Source: Rhizobium sp. Leaf262 (GTDB lineage Bacteria > Pseudomonadota > Alphaproteobacteria > Rhizobiales > Rhizobiaceae). Taken from it: a DNA stretch of 64,000 bases. Below the pieces are notes generated by a model. It was not told the origin of the DNA. It searched no databases and saw nothing but the letters and a program-made list of their open reading frames with translations. Positions 52,361-61,674 of the stretch are shown in pieces. The position numbers were made by a program, and so were the translations under genes. Where the stretch lies: assembly GCF_001422245.1 (NCBI RefSeq), contig NZ_LMMM01000016.1:1242-65241 (forward strand), given 5' to 3'. Position 1 is the stretch's first letter; each line of letters opens with the position of its first letter.

Positions 52361-54118
52361 CTATTCGCCGACCGCTACGCCTTCACGGCGCGGATCGGCA
52401 CTCCCGACAAGCCCGCTGCCGGTAATCTCGATGGCGTGCAGGCCGGAATTCATTTCTCCTGCCTTGACCTCATAACCCAAGGCTTTCAGCGGTTCTGAAA
52501 ATCGTTCCGCATCCGTCCCGGCTTCTATGTCGTAGGTCCCGAACCGGTTGATGAGGTGCGGCTGGGCAACGATCTTTTCCACGGGTAATCCCCAATCGAT
52601 GTAGGCGACCAGGGCCTGCGCCACATAGCCGATGATCTGGCTGCCGCCCGGCGAACCGATTGCAAGCAGCGGCTTTCCATCTTTCATGACGATAGTCGGC
52701 GCCATGGAGGAGCGCGGTCGTTTTCCCGGTTCCACGCGGTTGGCAACCGGCAGGCTGCCATCATGTGTCTTGAAGGAAAAATCCGTAAGCTCGTTGTTGA
52801 GCAGAAAGCCGTTGGTCATCAAACGCGAGCCAAAGCCGCTTTCGATCGTCGTCGTCATGGACAGAACGTTGCCCTGCTTGTCGACGATGACGAAATGGCT
52901 GGTCGAGGGAAGCTCCAGCGCGGGGCCGCGACCGAAATTCAAGGCATGATCCCATTCGGGCTCCCCGGCCTTCACATCATCTGCAGCAAGAGCCTTGTCA
53001 CCATCCAGTAACATGGCGCGACCACCAAGATAATCCTTGCGCAGCAGACCCTTTATCGGCAGCGGTGTAAAATCCGGGTCGGCGAGGTAGCGTTCACGAT
53101 CCGCAAAGGCAAGGCGCTGGGCATCGCCCAGCAGCCGCCAGCTCTGGACATTGTCAGGCCCCAACGACTTGACGTCGAAATTTTCGAGCGTTCCGAGGAT
53201 CTGGCCCACCGCAACGGCGCCGGAGGAGGGTGGTCCCATTCCGCAGATATCCAGCGCGCGATACGACACGCACACCGGTTCGCGTTCACGGGTTCGATAA
53301 TTGGCAAGATCGGCCAGCGACAAGACGCCGGGGTTGCCGCTCGCCTCGCGGACTGTCTTGACGATGGCTTCGGCAATCGGTCCCTTGTAGAAAGCATCAG
53401 GTCCGTGGGTGGCGATGGTTTTGAGAGTTTCCGCATAGGCAGGATTTTTCAGAACCGCACCAGCCTTGAGCGGCGCGCCGGACTGGTCGTAGAAATAGCC
53501 TCGCGGACCTTCGTATTTTTTGAGCCTGTCGCCTTCCGAAGCAATGAGAGAGGCGAGGCGTGGTGATACCTTGAAGCCATCGGTGGCAAGCATTTCTGCG
53601 GGCTTGAACAGCTCGGCCCATTCAAGCTTTCCGTATGTCTTATGGACATCGGATAAAAGGCGCACGGTTCCCGGCGTCCCGACGGATCGACCGCCCACGA
53701 CCGCGTCCATGAATTTCAGCGGTTGGCCCTTCTCGTCCAGAAACAGCTTCGGAGTGGCTTCCATCGGTGCTGTTTCACGACCGTCGAACGTCGTCAGCTT
53801 TTTGTTTGCCGCATCGTAATAAACGAGGAAGCTGCCGCCGCCGAGGCCCGAACTCTGTGGCTCGACAAGACCCAGCACGGTTTGGACAGCCACCATGGCG
53901 TCAATCGCGTTGCCGCCCTTGGCAATGATCTGGCGTCCGGCTTCCGCGGCCAGCGGGTTGGCGGCGGCAACCATGAAATTTTTCGCCTCCACGCGGCTCG
54001 CAGTCGTCGTTCCCGTTGCCCGTTCCGGTGCTTGCTTGTCGGACGCCTGCTGTGCCTGGACCGATCCGGCCACCAGCGCTGCGGACATCAAGATGCTCGT
54101 GAGAAACCTGATTTGCAT
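52361..54118 (-). CDS. ggt: Gamma-glutamyltransferase, periplasmic
   Basis: This is a 585-residue proenzyme with a signal peptide (FLTSILMSAALVAGSVQAQ). Autocleavage is expected before Thr406 in LELPSTSHFVIVD, giving large and small subunits. Substrate-site blocks are GGGSFLVYYD, GRETAP and RPRSSMAPTIV followed by IGSPGGSQIIGYV. It cleaves glutathione and other gamma-glutamyl compounds. The start at 54118 follows GGAGG. The frame extends nine residues upstream without a ribosome binding site. Confidence 0.93.
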   Translation of the reverse strand: MQIRFLTSILMSAALVAGSVQAQQASDKQAPERATGTTTASRVEAKNFMVAAANPLAAEAGRQIIAKGGNAIDAMVAVQTVLGLVEPQSSGLGGGSFLVYYDAANKKLTTFDGRETAPMEATPKLFLDEKGQPLKFMDAVVGGRSVGTPGTVRLLSDVHKTYGKLEWAELFKPAEMLATDGFKVSPRLASLIASEGDRLKKYEGPRGYFYDQSGAPLKAGAVLKNPAYAETLKTIATHGPDAFYKGPIAEAIVKTVREASGNPGVLSLADLANYRTREREPVCVSYRALDICGMGPPSSGAVAVGQILGTLENFDVKSLGPDNVQSWRLLGDAQRLAFADRERYLADPDFTPLPIKGLLRKDYLGGRAMLLDGDKALAADDVKAGEPEWDHALNFGRGPALELPSTSHFVIVDKQGNVLSMTTTIESGFGSRLMTNGFLLNNELTDFSFKTHDGSLPVANRVEPGKRPRSSMAPTIVMKDGKPLLAIGSPGGSQIIGYVAQALVAYIDWGLPVEKIVAQPHLINRFGTYDIEAGTDAERFSEPLKALGYEVKAGEMNSGLHAIEITGSGLVGSADPRREGVAVGE

Positions 54119-54181
54119 GGCAAAGCCTCCGTTGCTGGCTGCCATGATGATGGCGCTTGCACGTCGAGGTCAAGAACCAGC

Positions 54182-55408
54182 CTACCGATTAGCGATATTG
54201 GAGATGCGGTTTAGGGCGGCAACCTGACGGTTGGCATTGTTGTCGCAGGGGTCTTCGTCGCGGTCTTCCGCGGGCACGACGACGTGGATGGAGCCCTCTC
54301 GAACGACGGTGCGGTTTCGCCCTTCTTTTTTAGCGCCATACAGCGCCCGGTCCGACATCGTCAGCATCGTGCTCAGATCCGCATTCGCAGCGCTCTGGCA
54401 GAAGACACCGGCGCTGACCGTGACGGAGAACCTCTTTCCATCCACATACATCTCCATCCAACTGAACTGAAGGCGTATGCTCTCTGCCAGACTGGCGACC
54501 TTGGAGGAATCGTCCGTCTCCACAAGGCAGCCGAATTCCTCTCCACCCATGCGGATAAGGACGCCTTGATCTTCTGCTATCAGGCTCGCCTGCGAACAGA
54601 ATTTCACCAGCACCTCGTCGCCGCATTGATGGCCGTAGTCATCGTTGATCTTTTTGAAGTGATCGATGTCGAATAGAATGAAGCCGATGAATTTCGACGT
54701 GCCCGACAGCTTCTGCTTCAGCGCGTCGAAGGCCTGCGTCAGTCCGCGGCGGTTCAAAGTTCCCGTCAGGTGATCCGTCATAGCCAGATGTTCGAGGCGA
54801 CGTTCGGTATCCTCCATGAACATCTTGACACTGATCATGATGAGCACGGTGAAGCCGAAGGCGCCCACGATCGCGATCGGTGCCGTCAGCGGCACGAGTT
54901 GATTGTTGATCATACTGTAGGGAATGACGAGGGAGGCCGCGAGTGCCCCGACGAAAGCCTGGATGATCAGCGCCGTCGCCAGAAGTTTGCGGGTTTTAGA
55001 TATGAAGTCTTTCGACGTCAGCAGCGCACCCGCCAGCAGGAGATAGCCGATGCCGGCGCAGGCATGGTAGAGGACGATCCGGGCATTCACGCTGTCGCGT
55101 ACGGGCGGAACGAACATGAAGGCGATCCAGACCAGGGGAGGGATGGCAACCCACCCTTCGACAGGCCTGCGTTCGAGCAACAGTAACCCTGCCAGCCAGA
55201 GACTGAAGCCCGCCAACGCCGATATGTTTCCGAACTGAATGGAGACGAAATCGGGAATACTGCCGCGCAAGGCGACCAGAATGGCGCCCAGCCCGACCAG
55301 AGCAAATCCCGCGCTGAAACATAGATGATGCCGCTTGGCCCGGTCATGCAGCCACAGAACGGCTAGAACTGCCGAAAGGGTCAATGTCTCCATCGACCAA
55401 AGTAGCAT
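54182..55408 (-). CDS. Membrane diguanylate cyclase (GGDEF)
   Basis: This 408-residue protein has six to seven membrane segments (residues 1-195) followed by a GGDEF domain. The active-site loop is GGEEF at residues 288-292 ([11 protein letters not shown]), with the metal region [20 protein letters not shown] before it. It should make cyclic-di-GMP. No RxxD inhibitory site is obvious. The start is uncertain: ATG 55408 is used, with TTG 55429 and ATG 55393 as alternatives. Confidence 0.9.
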   Translation of the reverse strand: MLLWSMETLTLSAVLAVLWLHDRAKRHHLCFSAGFALVGLGAILVALRGSIPDFVSIQFGNISALAGFSLWLAGLLLLERRPVEGWVAIPPLVWIAFMFVPPVRDSVNARIVLYHACAGIGYLLLAGALLTSKDFISKTRKLLATALIIQAFVGALAASLVIPYSMINNQLVPLTAPIAIVGAFGFTVLIMISVKMFMEDTERRLEHLAMTDHLTGTLNRRGLTQAFDALKQKLSGTSKFIGFILFDIDHFKKINDDYGHQCGDEVLVKFCSQASLIAEDQGVLIRMGGEEFGCLVETDDSSKVASLAESIRLQFSWMEMYVDGKRFSVTVSAGVFCQSAANADLSTMLTMSDRALYGAKKEGRNRTVVREGSIHVVVPAEDRDEDPCDNNANRQVAALNRISNIANR

Positions 55409-55883
55409 GCCCGTTCTGGCGTCTAACAAAGACCAAATCCCATCTGTTGCTTTGCATGGATGATAGCTCGACGCCTGACGAAAGGGACGCGCTTTTGCTG
55501 ATTCTCAATAAATGCCTGTCAAAAACCTTTGGCCACGAACGGGTGGTAAAATCGGTTCGGCTTTCACTATCCGTATCAAAACCTAAGAAGTGGTTTCTAC
55601 TTCACGTAACGAAAGTCTGCATATGATGTATGATGATGTGTTTAACCTTTGGTTGACCACTGTTTCGTTTCATCGTTGATGACGCCACTCGCAGTCGGAA
55701 TGCCATTGGTGCGTTTTCAGGTGGCCGTGTATGGGCACAGGCAATATTTGCCGGGACGACATTAAGGATATCCGTCACCTCAGTCTTGAAGAACCGGGCA
55801 ATGACACTCTATGTAGAGAGTAGACGAATAGAATTGATTCCGGGTGCGAAGGCTTGCCGGGTTAGAGTTGACAAAGGACGGAC
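55409..55883. other. Gap before clpP holding its promoter
   Basis: About 475 bases separate the cyclase from clpP. A short plus-strand frame at 55384-55626 has no family resemblance and no ribosome binding site. The only structured elements are the sigma-32-like promoter and small palindrome near 55785-55820. Confidence 0.5.
55785..55814 (+). promoter_or_regulatory. Candidate heat-shock (RpoH) promoter of clpP
   Basis: CTTGAA at 55785-55790 and CTATGT at 55809-55814 are separated by 18 bases, close to the alphaproteobacterial RpoH pattern (CTTGAA with a C-rich TAT-like -10 box). The -10 box lies inside a small palindrome CTCTA-TG-TAGAG. The distance to the clpP start is about 70 bases. Confidence 0.45.
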
Positions 55884-56516
55884 ATGACAAATCCAGTTGA
55901 TACCGCCATGGCTCTGGTGCCGATGGTCGTGGAACAGACCAATCGCGGCGAACGGTCCTATGATATCTATTCGCGTCTTCTGAAAGAGCGGATCATCTTC
56001 CTGACAGGTCCGGTCGAAGACCACATGGCATCGCTCGTTTGCGCCCAGCTGCTGTTTCTGGAATCGGAAAACCCGAAAAAGGAAATCGCGCTTTACATCA
56101 ATTCGCCAGGCGGCGTGGTCACTGCCGGCATGGCGATCTACGATACGATGCAGTTCATCCGTCCTGCCGTTTCCACGCTCTGCGTCGGTCAGGCTGCATC
56201 CATGGGTTCGCTGCTTCTGGCAGCCGGTGAAAAGGGCATGCGCTTCTGCACGCCGAATGCCCGCATCATGGTTCACCAGCCTTCGGGCGGTTTCCAGGGG
56301 CAGGCCTCCGATATCGAGCGTCATGCGCGCGACATCATCAAGATGAAGCGTCGCCTCAATGAAGTCTACGTGAAGCACACGGGACGCACGCTCGAAGAAG
56401 TTGAAAATACGCTCGACCGTGACCACTTTATGGATGCGGACGAAGCAAAAGACTGGGGCGTCATCGACAAAATTCTGACATCTCGTCAGGAAATTGAAGG
56501 CGCAACTGCAAGCTAA
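55884..56516 (+). CDS. clpP: ATP-dependent Clp protease proteolytic subunit
   Basis: This 210-residue serine peptidase forms the tetradecamer of ClpAP and ClpXP. Ser106 in [15 protein letters not shown] and His131 in [14 protein letters not shown] are the catalytic residues. Asp follows in the [11 protein letters not shown] region. AAAGGACGG precedes the ATG. clpX follows after 349 bases. Confidence 0.97.
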   Translation: MTNPVDTAMALVPMVVEQTNRGERSYDIYSRLLKERIIFLTGPVEDHMASLVCAQLLFLESENPKKEIALYINSPGGVVTAGMAIYDTMQFIRPAVSTLCVGQAASMGSLLLAAGEKGMRFCTPNARIMVHQPSGGFQGQASDIERHARDIIKMKRRLNEVYVKHTGRTLEEVENTLDRDHFMDADEAKDWGVIDKILTSRQEIEGATAS

Positions 56517-56865
56517 GGCGTTTGATGTTTGAAGCCTCGAAGTGAAATTCGGGGTTTCAACCGAAAAATAAAGCGCTAATAGTAGATATTAAGGCTGTGT
56601 TGAATTTTTATGACATAGCTTGGAGCCGATCCCACAAAAGCCTCATTTGGGTTTGGGACTGGTCACGAAACAAAATGCCGAGGTTCATCGCTTCGGAGTT
56701 TGAAGGGGAATTCGTTGCCGCCGCTCGTCAGGTCTCGTATCTGGCACGGTTAGTACCCCGGGAACGAAGCGGATGTGGATGCTTATGGGAAGCGACCACG
56801 TCTGCAGACGGTAAGTTGACCGCGTTTCGCCTTGCGAAACAGCGGCGTGCTGGAAGGAAAGAGAT
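56517..56865 (+). other. clpP-clpX spacer
   Basis: No firm gene is seen in these 349 bases. A 90-codon frame (56597-56869) ends inside the first codons of clpX but has no ribosome binding site and no family similarity, so it is not called. The spacer may carry a separate clpX promoter. I cannot point to its boxes. Confidence 0.5.
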
Positions 56866-58143
56866 ATGAGCAAAGTCAGCGGCAGCAACGGCGGCGACTC
56901 TAAAAATACACTCTATTGTTCATTCTGCGGCAAGAGCCAGCACGAAGTCCGGAAACTCATTGCCGGGCCGACAGTATTCATCTGCGATGAATGCGTCGAA
57001 TTGTGCATGGACATCATCCGCGAGGAGAACAAGACCTCGATGGTGAAGTCGCGCGAGGGTGTTCCCACCCCGCAGGACATCATCAAGATTCTCGACGAAT
57101 ATGTCATCGGCCAGAAGCAGGCGAAAAAGATCCTGTCTGTGGCGGTTCACAACCACTACAAGCGCCTTGCGAATTCGTCCAAGAACGGCGACATCGAACT
57201 GGCGAAGTCGAACATCATGCTGGTCGGCCCGACCGGTTGCGGCAAGACTTATCTTGCCCAGACGCTCGCTCGCATCATCGACGTTCCCTTCACCATGGCT
57301 GACGCAACGACGCTGACGGAAGCCGGTTACGTGGGTGAGGATGTTGAAAACATCATCCTCAAGCTGCTCCAGTCTGCCGATTACAACGTTGAACGCGCCC
57401 AGCGCGGCATCGTCTATATCGACGAAGTGGACAAGATTTCCCGCAAGTCCGATAACCCGTCCATCACGCGCGACGTATCGGGCGAGGGCGTTCAGCAGGC
57501 GCTGCTCAAGATCATGGAAGGCACGGTTGCATCCGTTCCTCCGCAGGGTGGCCGCAAGCATCCGCAGCAGGAATTCCTGCAGGTGGATACGACCAACATC
57601 CTGTTCATCTGCGGCGGTGCCTTCGCCGGTCTCGACAAGATCATTTCTGCCCGTGGCGAAAAGACCTCCATCGGTTTTGGCGCGACGGTAAAGGCGGAAG
57701 ACGATCGTCGGGTTGGCGAAGTGCTGCGTGAGCTGGAACCGGAAGATCTGGTCAAGTTCGGCCTCATCCCCGAGTTCATCGGTCGTCTGCCGGTTCTGGC
57801 AACGCTCGAAGACCTCGATGAAGATGCGCTGATCCAGATTCTGTCGGAGCCGAAGAACGCTCTGATCAAGCAGTATCAGCGCCTGTTCGAGATGGAAGAC
57901 GTGGAATTGACATTCCAGGGCGATGCTCTGCGCGAAATTGCCCGCAAGGCAATCACCCGTAAGACCGGTGCGCGTGGTTTGCGTTCGATCATGGAAAAGA
58001 TCCTGCTCGACACCATGTTTGAACTGCCGACATTGGAAGGCGTTCGTGAAGTCGTCATCTCTGACGAAGTGGTTAGCGGTGCGGCGCGTCCGCTTTACAT
58101 CTACGCCGACCGTCAGGACGAGAAGGCCAACGTTTCGGCCTGA
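56866..58143 (+). CDS. clpX: ATP-dependent Clp protease ATP-binding subunit ClpX
   Basis: This 425-residue AAA+ unfoldase feeds tagged proteins to ClpP. The N-terminal zinc domain has the four cysteines in [11 protein letters not shown] and CDECVELC. Walker A is GPTGCGKT, Walker B is [11 protein letters not shown], the pore loop AGYVGED and the sensor region follow. An IGF-type ClpP-binding loop (SIGFGATV) is present. The start follows GGAAGG. Confidence 0.97.
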   Translation: MSKVSGSNGGDSKNTLYCSFCGKSQHEVRKLIAGPTVFICDECVELCMDIIREENKTSMVKSREGVPTPQDIIKILDEYVIGQKQAKKILSVAVHNHYKRLANSSKNGDIELAKSNIMLVGPTGCGKTYLAQTLARIIDVPFTMADATTLTEAGYVGEDVENIILKLLQSADYNVERAQRGIVYIDEVDKISRKSDNPSITRDVSGEGVQQALLKIMEGTVASVPPQGGRKHPQQEFLQVDTTNILFICGGAFAGLDKIISARGEKTSIGFGATVKAEDDRRVGEVLRELEPEDLVKFGLIPEFIGRLPVLATLEDLDEDALIQILSEPKNALIKQYQRLFEMEDVELTFQGDALREIARKAITRKTGARGLRSIMEKILLDTMFELPTLEGVREVVISDEVVSGAARPLYIYADRQDEKANVSA

Positions 58144-58165
58144 TCTGGCAGAGACCATCGATTTT

Positions 58166-58194
58166 AAAAGGTCCGCCTCTGGCGGGCCTTTTTT
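58166..58194 (+). terminator. Rho-independent terminator of clpX
   Basis: A 10-bp stem (58168-58177 with 58181-58190, one G-T pair, TCT loop) runs into a T-run ending at 58194. It lies about 23 bases after the clpX stop. Confidence 0.9.
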
Positions 58195-58551
58195 GCGTAT
58201 TATGCACGGGAAAGGCCGGATTATCGCGGCTTCGCACGATTTTGCGTTTGGAGCGGATTGCGCTTTCCTGATAGAGTTTTAGAAGTGATTTGCCGCGCTT
58301 TATGACGTTATTTTGAATGTCTGATGTTTTCCCGATTCGTCCAGGCGGAAGAGCGACGGGAGACAAAGCGTACCGTGATGTATTGCGTGTTCCAGATTTT
58401 ATCCGGCCCGGTGGGGCAGGGTATATGCTCCTAGTGACTTGAAAATGACAGTGACGAACTCCACTTTCAGTCACGACAAAGAATATGCCGGAAACTCCCA
58501 AAGAAAGTCCGGCAGGCGTCCCTCCCAAGGGGACCATTGAAAGGAAATGAT
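58195..58551 (+). other. Gap before lon
   Basis: No gene is recognised in these 357 bases between the clpX terminator and lon. The only element I can name is the sigma-32-like promoter candidate at 58438-58466. Confidence 0.5.
58438..58466 (+). promoter_or_regulatory. Candidate heat-shock (RpoH) promoter of lon
   Basis: CTTGAA (58438-58443), a 17-base spacer and CCACTT (58461-58466) resemble the RpoH consensus CTTGAA-N17-CCATNT with one mismatch in the -10 box. It ends 85 bases before the lon start. Heat-shock control of lon is well known in proteobacteria. Confidence 0.5.
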
Positions 58552-60969
58552 ATGACGAACATTACGTCTGCTGCATCTGGTGGTACGTATCCCGTACTTC
58601 CTCTGCGCGACATTGTCGTTTTCCCGCATATGATCGTTCCGCTGTTCGTTGGCCGGGAAAAGTCCATCCGTGCTCTGGAAGAGGTCATGGGTTCCGACAA
58701 GCAGATCATGCTTGTCACCCAGATCAACGCCAGCGACGATGATCCTGACACATCTGCCATTCACCGCGTCGGCACGGTTGCCAACGTGCTGCAACTGCTC
58801 AAGCTGCCCGATGGTACCGTGAAGGTCCTCGTGGAGGGCAAGGGCCGCGCCAAGATCGAAGAATACACTGACCGCGAAGATTTCTACGAAGCCACAGCGG
58901 TTCAGCTCAGCGAGCCTGAAGAAGACCCGGTAGAGATCGAAGCCTTGTCGCGCTCCGTCGTCTCCGAATTCGAAAGCTACGTCAAACTCAACAAGAAAAT
59001 CTCGCCTGAGGTTGTTGGCGCTGCTGGCCAGATCGACGACTACTCCAAGCTTGCCGATACCGTTGCATCGCATCTCTCGATCAAAATTGTCGAGAAGCAG
59101 GAGATGCTCGAGACGGTAAGCGTGAAGCAGCGCCTCGAAAAAGCACTCGGCTTCATGGAAGGTGAGATTTCTGTTCTGCAGGTCGAAAAGCGTATCCGCT
59201 CGCGCGTCAAGCGCCAGATGGAAAAGACCCAGCGCGAATATTATCTGAACGAGCAGATGAAGGCGATCCAGAAGGAGCTCGGCGACGGCGAGGATGGCCG
59301 TGACGAGATGGCCGAACTGGAAGAACGCATTTCCAAGACCAAGCTCTCCAAGGAGGCCCGCGAAAAGGCGGATGCCGAGATGAAGAAGTTGCGCCAGATG
59401 AGCCCGATGTCTGCGGAATCGACCGTGGTTCGCAATTATTTGGATTGGTTGATTGGCCTCCCGTGGGGCAAGAAGTCCAAGATCAAGACCGACTTGAACG
59501 CTGCGGAAGCCGTTCTCGAGCAGGATCACTTCGGTCTGGACAAGGTCAAGGAACGCATCGTCGAGTATCTGGCCGTACAGGCTCGTGCATCGAAGATTCG
59601 CGGCCCGATTCTCTGCCTCGTCGGTCCTCCCGGCGTTGGTAAGACCTCGCTTGCCAAGTCGATTGCCAAGGCGACCGGTCGTGAATATGTGCGTATGGCG
59701 CTGGGTGGCGTTCGCGATGAAGCGGAAATCCGCGGTCACCGCCGGACCTATATCGGCTCCATGCCTGGCAAGATCGTCCAGTCGATGAAGAAGGCCAAGA
59801 AATCCAACCCGCTCTTCCTGCTCGATGAAATCGACAAGATGGGTCAGGACTTCCGCGGCGATCCTTCATCCGCTCTGCTGGAGGTGCTTGATCCGGAACA
59901 GAACTCGACATTCATGGACCACTATCTCGAAGTGGAATATGACCTGTCGGACGTGATGTTCGTGACGACTGCCAATACGCTGAATATTCCTGGCCCGTTG
60001 ATGGATCGTATGGAAGTCATTCGTATTGCCGGTTACACGGAAGACGAAAAGCGCGAGATCGCCAAGCGGCACCTGCTGCCCAAGGCAATCAAGGAGCACG
60101 CATTGCGGCCGGAAGAATTCTCCGTCAGCGATGATGCCTTGATGGCCATCAGCCAGCAATATACCCGCGAAGCCGGCGTTCGTAGCTTCGAACGTGAATT
60201 GATGAAGTTGGCCCGCAAGGCGGTAACCGAGATCATCAAGGGTAAGACGACATCCGTTGCTGTTAGCGCAGCCAACATTCAGGACTATCTGGGTGTACCG
60301 CGTTACCGCCATGGTGAAGCCGAACGGGAAGATCAGGTCGGTGTCGTCACCGGTCTGGCATGGACCGAAGTGGGCGGCGAGCTGCTGACCATCGAAGGTG
60401 TCATGATGCCGGGTAAGGGTCGTATGACCGTAACCGGTAACCTGAAGGAAGTGATGAAGGAATCGATTTCGGCTGCGGCATCTTATGTCCGTTCGCGCGC
60501 GGTTGATTTCGGCATCGAGCCTCCACGTTTCGACAAGTCGGACATTCACGTTCACGTGCCGGAAGGCGCAACACCGAAGGATGGTCCATCCGCCGGTGTG
60601 GCCATGGCAACAGCAATCGTGTCGATCATGACGGGTATTCCAGTCGATAAGAACGTTGCGATGACGGGTGAAATCACTCTTCGTGGTCGCGTCCTTCCGA
60701 TTGGTGGCTTGAAGGAAAAGCTGCTCGCCGCGCTGCGCGGCGGCATCAAGAAGGTGTTGATTCCGGAAGAGAACGCCAAGGACCTGGCGGACATTCCTGA
60801 CAACGTCAAAAACGAGATGGAAATCATCCCGGTTTCGCGCATGGGCGAGGTGCTGCGACATGCTCTCGTTCGTATGCCGGAGCCAATCGAATGGGATGGC
60901 AGCATCGAGACACCTGTGATCGCCACCGTCGAAGGTGTGGATGACAGCGGTCAGACAATCGCACATTGA
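58552..60969 (+). CDS. lon: ATP-dependent protease Lon
   Basis: This 805-residue Lon has an N-terminal substrate domain ([20 protein letters not shown]), an AAA+ module with Walker [10 protein letters not shown] and Walker [12 protein letters not shown], and the C-terminal protease with Ser680 in [11 protein letters not shown] and Lys723 in [14 protein letters not shown] as the dyad. AAAGGA precedes the ATG at 58552. It lies between clpX and hupB, the common alphaproteobacterial order. Confidence 0.97.
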   Translation: MTNITSAASGGTYPVLPLRDIVVFPHMIVPLFVGREKSIRALEEVMGSDKQIMLVTQINASDDDPDTSAIHRVGTVANVLQLLKLPDGTVKVLVEGKGRAKIEEYTDREDFYEATAVQLSEPEEDPVEIEALSRSVVSEFESYVKLNKKISPEVVGAAGQIDDYSKLADTVASHLSIKIVEKQEMLETVSVKQRLEKALGFMEGEISVLQVEKRIRSRVKRQMEKTQREYYLNEQMKAIQKELGDGEDGRDEMAELEERISKTKLSKEAREKADAEMKKLRQMSPMSAESTVVRNYLDWLIGLPWGKKSKIKTDLNAAEAVLEQDHFGLDKVKERIVEYLAVQARASKIRGPILCLVGPPGVGKTSLAKSIAKATGREYVRMALGGVRDEAEIRGHRRTYIGSMPGKIVQSMKKAKKSNPLFLLDEIDKMGQDFRGDPSSALLEVLDPEQNSTFMDHYLEVEYDLSDVMFVTTANTLNIPGPLMDRMEVIRIAGYTEDEKREIAKRHLLPKAIKEHALRPEEFSVSDDALMAISQQYTREAGVRSFERELMKLARKAVTEIIKGKTTSVAVSAANIQDYLGVPRYRHGEAEREDQVGVVTGLAWTEVGGELLTIEGVMMPGKGRMTVTGNLKEVMKESISAAASYVRSRAVDFGIEPPRFDKSDIHVHVPEGATPKDGPSAGVAMATAIVSIMTGIPVDKNVAMTGEITLRGRVLPIGGLKEKLLAALRGGIKKVLIPEENAKDLADIPDNVKNEMEIIPVSRMGEVLRHALVRMPEPIEWDGSIETPVIATVEGVDDSGQTIAH

Positions 60970-61016
60970 GATGTGACTGACAGGTCTGGTGCTAAATTAG
61001 CACAAAAACGCAAAAA

Positions 61017-61042
61017 GGCTGGCAGAAATGCCAGCCTTTTTT
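61017..61042 (+). terminator. Rho-independent terminator of lon
   Basis: A perfect 8-bp stem (61017-61024 with 61029-61036, GAAA loop) is followed by six T residues, about 48 bases after the lon stop. Confidence 0.92.
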
Positions 61043-61170
61043 GTGAAAAGATTGCCAGACCCCTTGTTTTTCAGGCCATTCCGGCGCTTTTGGGTGGCGG
61101 TACGCGAATAGATAAGTATTCTGCGCCAATCCATTTTGAGTCGTTTCAAACCATTGAAAGGGGTGGAAAC

Positions 61171-61446
61171 ATGAACAAGAACGAGCTCGTTTCTGCAGTT
61201 GCCGAAAAGGCTGGTCTCACGAAGGCCGATGCCGCTTCTGCTGTCGACGCAGTTTTCGAAACCGTACAGGGCGAATTGAAGGCCGGTGGCGACATCCGTC
61301 TCGCAGGCTTTGGCAGCTTCACCGTAAGCCGTCGCGAAGCCTCCAAGGGCCGTAACCCATCCACGGGTGCAGAAGTCGATATTCCGGCTCGCAACGTTCC
61401 AAAGTTCTCCGCAGGCAAGGGCCTGAAGGACGCCGTCAACTCGTAA
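61171..61446 (+). CDS. hupB: Histone-like DNA-binding protein HU
   Basis: This 91-residue HU has the signature GFGSFTVSRREASKGRNPST on the DNA-binding arm and an N-terminal helix pair MNKNELVSAVAEKAGLTKAD. It bends and compacts DNA. GAAAGGGG precedes the ATG at 61171, and the open frame from 60973 is not HU-like. It follows lon and its terminator, so it has its own promoter in 61043-61170. Confidence 0.97.
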   Translation: MNKNELVSAVAEKAGLTKADAASAVDAVFETVQGELKAGGDIRLAGFGSFTVSRREASKGRNPSTGAEVDIPARNVPKFSAGKGLKDAVNS

Positions 61447-61556
61447 TTTTCCAGACACCGGCCGTCCCTTGCGGCGTGCGGGTGGTGCTCAGGTATACGA
61501 GGAATAAACAGGAATCGTCGCGCAGTTTTGCGAGATGAAACCATCGAAATGCGAAG

Positions 61557-61582
61557 AGCCCGGCGTCATGTCGGGCTTTTTG
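61557..61582 (+). terminator. Rho-independent terminator of hupB
   Basis: A 6-bp GC-rich stem (61557-61562 with 61572-61577) is followed by a T-run. It lies 110 bases after the hupB stop, immediately upstream of the PHO box. Confidence 0.8.
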
Positions 61583-61601
61583 TTTATCAGCCTTTGTTTA
61601 A

Positions 61602-61619
61602 TTGTCATTTGCCTGTCAC
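61602..61619 (+). promoter_or_regulatory. Candidate PHO box of the phytase-like gene
   Basis: TTGTCAT, four bases (TTGC) and CTGTCAC form the 7-4-7 arrangement of the rhizobial PhoB box (CTGTCAT-N4-CTGTCAC) with a single mismatch at the first base. It ends 55 bases before the ATG at 61675, in a promoter position. Confidence 0.65.
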
Positions 61620-61674
61620 GTCTGTGTCGCAAAAGCCCAGTCATGCATTTTTCCAGTGCACCGAAGGGGACATC

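Noticed and set aside
54770-55186. 138-codon plus-strand frame over the cyclase gene
   Set aside because: His/Asp-rich antisense reading of the membrane part of the cyclase, with no independent support.
55384-55626. 80-codon plus-strand frame before clpP
   Set aside because: It begins inside the cyclase gene, lacks a ribosome binding site and resembles no protein.
56597-56869. 90-codon frame just before clpX, overlapping it by four bases
   Set aside because: The overlap looks attractive, but the sequence is of mixed composition, lacks a ribosome binding site and is not a known clpX neighbour.
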